Of a stretch of DNA of 22,594 nucleotides, positions 19,668 to 22,594 are shown in pieces. The notes beneath the pieces are model-generated. The model saw nothing but the letters and a program-made list of their open reading frames with translations. It did no database searches and was not told where the DNA came from. Made by a program: the position numbers and the translations under genes. Every line of letters begins with the position of its first letter. The stretch's first letter is position 1. The stretch comes from Bifidobacterium sp. (GTDB lineage: Bacteria > Actinomycetota > Actinomycetes > Actinomycetales > Bifidobacteriaceae), in NCBI GenBank assembly GCA_022739095.1, contig JAIJEI010000010.1:1-22594 (forward strand), read 5' to 3'.

Positions 19668-21160
19668 TGGTCAGCAGTGAAATCGTGACCGCCGCAGGCG
19701 GCAAACCGTTCCTCGCCAGCGAATCCCTTCCCTCCATTCGAGCTATAAAAGGCATCGATGAGGCTGATTGGGACATCATCGAGCGTCTGCTGCGGGTGTG
19801 GTTGCAGAAGCAGAACGGCAATATTCTCCGCTCGCTTTACTATTCGGCGCACGAACGGGTCAAGGATTTCGGCATCAGCATTCCCGACAAGATCAGGTCG
19901 AACGTGTCCGTGATGATCGGCTGGCCGGCCAAGGCCGTGCGCATGCTCGCCGACCTGAGCGCGTTCGAGGGCTTCAGTATCGACGGAGGCTCTGATGAGG
20001 GCTTGGCCGCCGACGTGTCCGGTGTGTTCGAGTCGAACGCCCTGGATACCGTCGTCTCGCAGGCGGTGGTGAGCGCCTACACGCATTCATGCGCGTTCCT
20101 CACCATCAGCCGCACCATTGGCGGGGTGACCATCATTCCCCGTTCGGCGGATTGGTCGGCGGCCATATGGGATTCGGTCAATAACCGGATCGGATACGCG
20201 CTGACCATCACCGACGCCGACGAGCATGGCGTCATCACCGGTTTCAACGTGTGGCTGCCGAACCGCGTCTACGTGTGCTCGAACAGTATGGGCAAGTGGT
20301 CCGCGGAACGCCAGGACACGAATTACGGCAGGCCCACGGTGGTCTCCCTGTGCTACGACCCGCAATTGAACCGACCGTTCGGCCGTTCGCGCATCACGCG
20401 CCCGTTGATGTCCCTGACCGATATCGGCGTGCGCACCATGCTTCGAATGGAGGCGAACGCCGAATTCTATGCGGCCCCGAAACTCTGGTTCCTCGGAGCC
20501 GACCGCGACGCCTTCAGTGAAAACACGTGGAAGAGCCTGATAAGCGCCATCAACGCGATCAGCAAGGACGAGGACGGCGACGTGCCCACCCTGCAGCAGG
20601 TGCAACAGGCCTCGATGCAACCGCATTCGGACATGCTCAAGACCATCGCCATGCTGGTGGCCTCCGAGACGAACGTGCCCGTCAACGATCTGGGCATCAC
20701 GATGGACAATCCCGCATCCGCTGAGGCCATGGCCGCCGCGGAACGCAAGCTCAGCCGCGAGGCTGACCGTCAGAACCGGCTGTTCTCCCGCGCCCTGAAG
20801 GACGCGGTGGGCATGGCGCTGGATCTGGATCCGGCCGAGCTCGCGCGCATCACCCCGGTATGGGCACCGACCCGCGAGGTGTCGGACGCGGCCCGCGCCG
20901 ACTCGTTCTCGAAGATAGCCGGCGTGCAGCCGGCGTTCGCCGAATCCGAGGTCGGCTGGCGGTACGCCGGATTCCCCCAAAGCGATGTGACACAGATCAT
21001 GAATGCCGTCAATGCGAACAAGGCCGGCAGCGTGCTCGACCGATTGGTGAACGGAGGCGTCGATGACAGACAGCAGCAGCCGAACGCCCAGCCGCAACCA
21101 AGTGGACAAACTCAGCCAAGCGAACCAGTCGGTGGTGGCCCAGGCTCAGAGCGAGCTTGA
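19667..21160 (+). CDS. phage portal protein (SPP1 Gp6-like)
   Basis: The 497-residue protein shows features of the SPP1-type portal family: DWDIIERLLRVWLQKQNGNI near the start, ERVKDFGISIPDKIRSNVSVMIGWPAKAV at about 60-90, FGRSRITRPLMSLTDIGVRTMLRMEANAEFY near 245, and a long helical domain with MDNPASAEAMAAAERKLSREADRQNR (stem/crown region). It forms the dodecameric ring through which DNA enters the head. The C-terminus is Gln/Pro/Gly-rich and disordered. The start overlaps the terminase stop. Its last 98 bases overlap the MuF-type gene. Confidence 0.9.
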   Translation: MVSSEIVTAAGGKPFLASESLPSIRAIKGIDEADWDIIERLLRVWLQKQNGNILRSLYYSAHERVKDFGISIPDKIRSNVSVMIGWPAKAVRMLADLSAFEGFSIDGGSDEGLAADVSGVFESNALDTVVSQAVVSAYTHSCAFLTISRTIGGVTIIPRSADWSAAIWDSVNNRIGYALTITDADEHGVITGFNVWLPNRVYVCSNSMGKWSAERQDTNYGRPTVVSLCYDPQLNRPFGRSRITRPLMSLTDIGVRTMLRMEANAEFYAAPKLWFLGADRDAFSENTWKSLISAINAISKDEDGDVPTLQQVQQASMQPHSDMLKTIAMLVASETNVPVNDLGITMDNPASAEAMAAAERKLSREADRQNRLFSRALKDAVGMALDLDPAELARITPVWAPTREVSDAARADSFSKIAGVQPAFAESEVGWRYAGFPQSDVTQIMNAVNANKAGSVLDRLVNGGVDDRQQQPNAQPQPSGQTQPSEPVGGGPGSERA

Positions 21161-22594
21161 CAAGGTGTTCGAGACCGTCATCAACATGTATGACGATCCC
21201 GCCGACCAGCGCGACGCCCTGCTGGAGCTCGTGCCCGCCATAGCCCGCAAATACGGCAACATCGACAGCGTGGCCGCCGCCGAATGGTATGAGAAGGTGC
21301 GCCACAAGTGGATCATAGACGACGACTACACGGTAGACAGCCGCTACGACCCGGATGATGCGCCGATGAGGAAGACGGTGCGTCGTCTCGCCGGCCACCT
21401 TTGGGACGACGAAAAAAACGGCCGCGGCCCCGATTACGACGCCGCGAAACGCGGGCTGCACGCCAGCATGGACAGCTGGGTAAAGGCCGGTGGCCGCGAG
21501 ACCATCATGCGCGCCTCCAAACACGACCCGTCGAAGCCCCGGTACGCACGAGTGCCGTCCGGTGCGAAGACGTGCGCGTTCTGCGCCATGCTCGCCAGTC
21601 GAGGCTTCGTGTACGCCAGCGAGGACAAGGCCGGCGCTCTCGGCCAATACCACAAGGACTGTGATTGCGAGATCATCCCCAGCTGGGATGGGAAGAACCC
21701 CAAAATCGAGGGCTACGACCCGGACAAGCTATACAGGGAGTATCTCGAGGCCCGTGATTCCATGGAATCCGAACAGCCCACGCTCAAGGAAATCCTCACG
21801 GCCATGAAATCCCAGCCCGGCCGGTACAACGACTCGTTCGCATCGTACAAAATCAGTGTCGCCAAGGAGTCGGATTTTGCCGCGACCATAGGTTCGCGGC
21901 ATGTTTCGGCGTTGAACAAGCTGCTTAACGATTCCAAGCATCACGACACGGCCGAGCTCTTCTCCAGAGGCACGAACGAGTACAGGATACTCGACACGAA
22001 ACTACCCAATGACACCGAAGCCCATTTCAGCCCCTCGGATGGCGGCATATATCTGAATCTCGCCGCCGTAGGAAAACACCAGCCGGGCCACCCGCCATAC
22101 AACACCCTTGTCCATGAATGCTCCCACATGCTGGATTGGATACTTGGCGACGATAAGGCCCAGATGTATTTCTCCGCGCTGTCACGCGAAGGGCAGTCCT
22201 TCGCCCTCATGCTCAGCACCGATGCGCGCCAAGCCTTCAACGAGCGTCTGGCGAAAGTCCAGGGAGGCAGCCTCAAGGCCAGACGAGAGGCCGCACTTGG
22301 GCAACTCTATATGGACGTCGCCGCGGACCTCGGAAAGAAAGGGGACCACTCCATCCACGACATGTTCCAGGCCGGCCTTGGAAGCCAAGGAGACGACTAC
22401 GCCTATCTGCTTTCCCGTTTCGGGCACAGAAAAGGGTATTTCCAATCCAGCGGGAACCAGGAGGCCGAAGCGTTCGCCGAGATGATGGCGGCGCAGATAA
22501 CCGATGAGCATTCATGGGAGATAATGGAGAAGTATTTCCCCAACGCCACGAAAATGTTCAACGGGATGGTCAAGGAGGCGCTGAATGGCAAAGC
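21063..22594 (+). CDS. MuF/VG15 minor head protein fused to zincin-like metallopeptidase (3' partial)
   Basis: The frame is open from an ATG 5 bases after GGAGG to the window edge, 510 codons. The N-terminal part, to about residue 225, is a VG15/MuF-type minor capsid protein: a helical start, KTCAFCAMLASRGFVY at about 170-185 and YHKDCDCEIIP at about 196-206, giving a probable zinc site (Cys171, Cys174, His197, Cys200, Cys202). After a linker the C-terminal part has TLVHECSHMLDW with H351-E352-x-x-H355 and a later EAEAFAEMMA helix (467-475) offering the third ligand, the layout of a gluzincin-type metallopeptidase. Such extensions on MuF proteins are known as phage-packaged polymorphic toxins or effectors. 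The protease activity and toxic role are inferred. The end of the gene is missing. Confidence 0.85.
   Translation, partial: MTDSSSRTPSRNQVDKLSQANQSVVAQAQSELDKVFETVINMYDDPADQRDALLELVPAIARKYGNIDSVAAAEWYEKVRHKWIIDDDYTVDSRYDPDDAPMRKTVRRLAGHLWDDEKNGRGPDYDAAKRGLHASMDSWVKAGGRETIMRASKHDPSKPRYARVPSGAKTCAFCAMLASRGFVYASEDKAGALGQYHKDCDCEIIPSWDGKNPKIEGYDPDKLYREYLEARDSMESEQPTLKEILTAMKSQPGRYNDSFASYKISVAKESDFAATIGSRHVSALNKLLNDSKHHDTAELFSRGTNEYRILDTKLPNDTEAHFSPSDGGIYLNLAAVGKHQPGHPPYNTLVHECSHMLDWILGDDKAQMYFSALSREGQSFALMLSTDARQAFNERLAKVQGGSLKARREAALGQLYMDVAADLGKKGDHSIHDMFQAGLGSQGDDYAYLLSRFGHRKGYFQSSGNQEAEAFAEMMAAQITDEHSWEIMEKYFPNATKMFNGMVKEALNGK

Noticed and set aside
18899..20086. 395-codon minus-strand open frame across terminase and portal genes
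   Set aside because: It is antisense to two well-supported genes with clear motifs, has no ribosome binding site, and its long stretch free of stops is expected from the G/C-rich codon pattern opposite.

Overview
The window looks like roughly the first two thirds of a temperate siphovirus prophage in a GC-rich Gram-positive actinobacterium. Bifidobacterium is my best guess, from strong G/C preference at third codon positions, AGGAGG-type ribosome binding sites, apparently leaderless lysogeny genes and the overall gene style. No 16S or other marker is present, so the host is inferred.

Layout. (1) 1-3689, mostly minus strand: a fragment that may be the 3' end of a flanking plus-strand gene, a ClpP/SppA-fold serine protease, a small unknown gene, a tyrosine integrase with a terminator and a 22-bp direct repeat at its 3' end, and a P63C-domain protein. 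(2) 3690-6208, the lysogeny switch: a two-helix membrane protein, an ImmA/IrrE-type metallopeptidase coupled to an XRE repressor, and a divergent Cro-like gene. The 53-54-bp divergent region carries overlapping promoters and two palindromic operators that cover the start regions. (3) 6208-8746, small early genes: a double zinc-ribbon protein, a 25-residue membrane peptide, an oppositely oriented membrane protein (probable lysogenic accessory gene), a two-helix membrane protein, a strongly structured untranslated stretch, an excisionase/HTH-like protein and small overlapping ORFs. (4) 8727-15547, one long plus-strand replication and recombination operon: YqaJ exonuclease, RecT, SSB-like protein, zinc-binding mini-protein, Holliday-junction-resolvase-like nuclease, a lambda-O-like replisome organiser with iteron-like repeats inside its own gene, a putative helicase-loader-like protein and a train of small overlapping unknown genes. 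(5) 15697-17373: a zinc-ribbon/HTH protein placed where a late regulator would be, an extended -10 promoter, a tRNA-Trp gene followed one base later by an aberrant class II tRNA-like gene with anticodon GGA, and small genes. (6) 17370-22594: HNH endonuclease, possible cos region, small and large terminase, portal, and a MuF/VG15 minor head protein fused to a zincin metallopeptidase-like C-terminus that runs off the right end.

How it works together. The repressor/ImmA/Cro block decides lysogeny. YqaJ, RecT and SSB form an annealing recombination module next to an origin and initiator. The late block starts with HNH plus terminase (cos-type packaging) and continues into head genes. The points most worth a second look are the MuF-zincin fusion, which resembles the phage-borne MuF polymorphic toxins; the two-gene tRNA locus with its odd serine-like tRNA; the multi-hairpin untranslated region at 7842-8095; and the operator-over-start-codon design of the switch. 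No computation or database search was run. Family calls rest on motifs read by eye.
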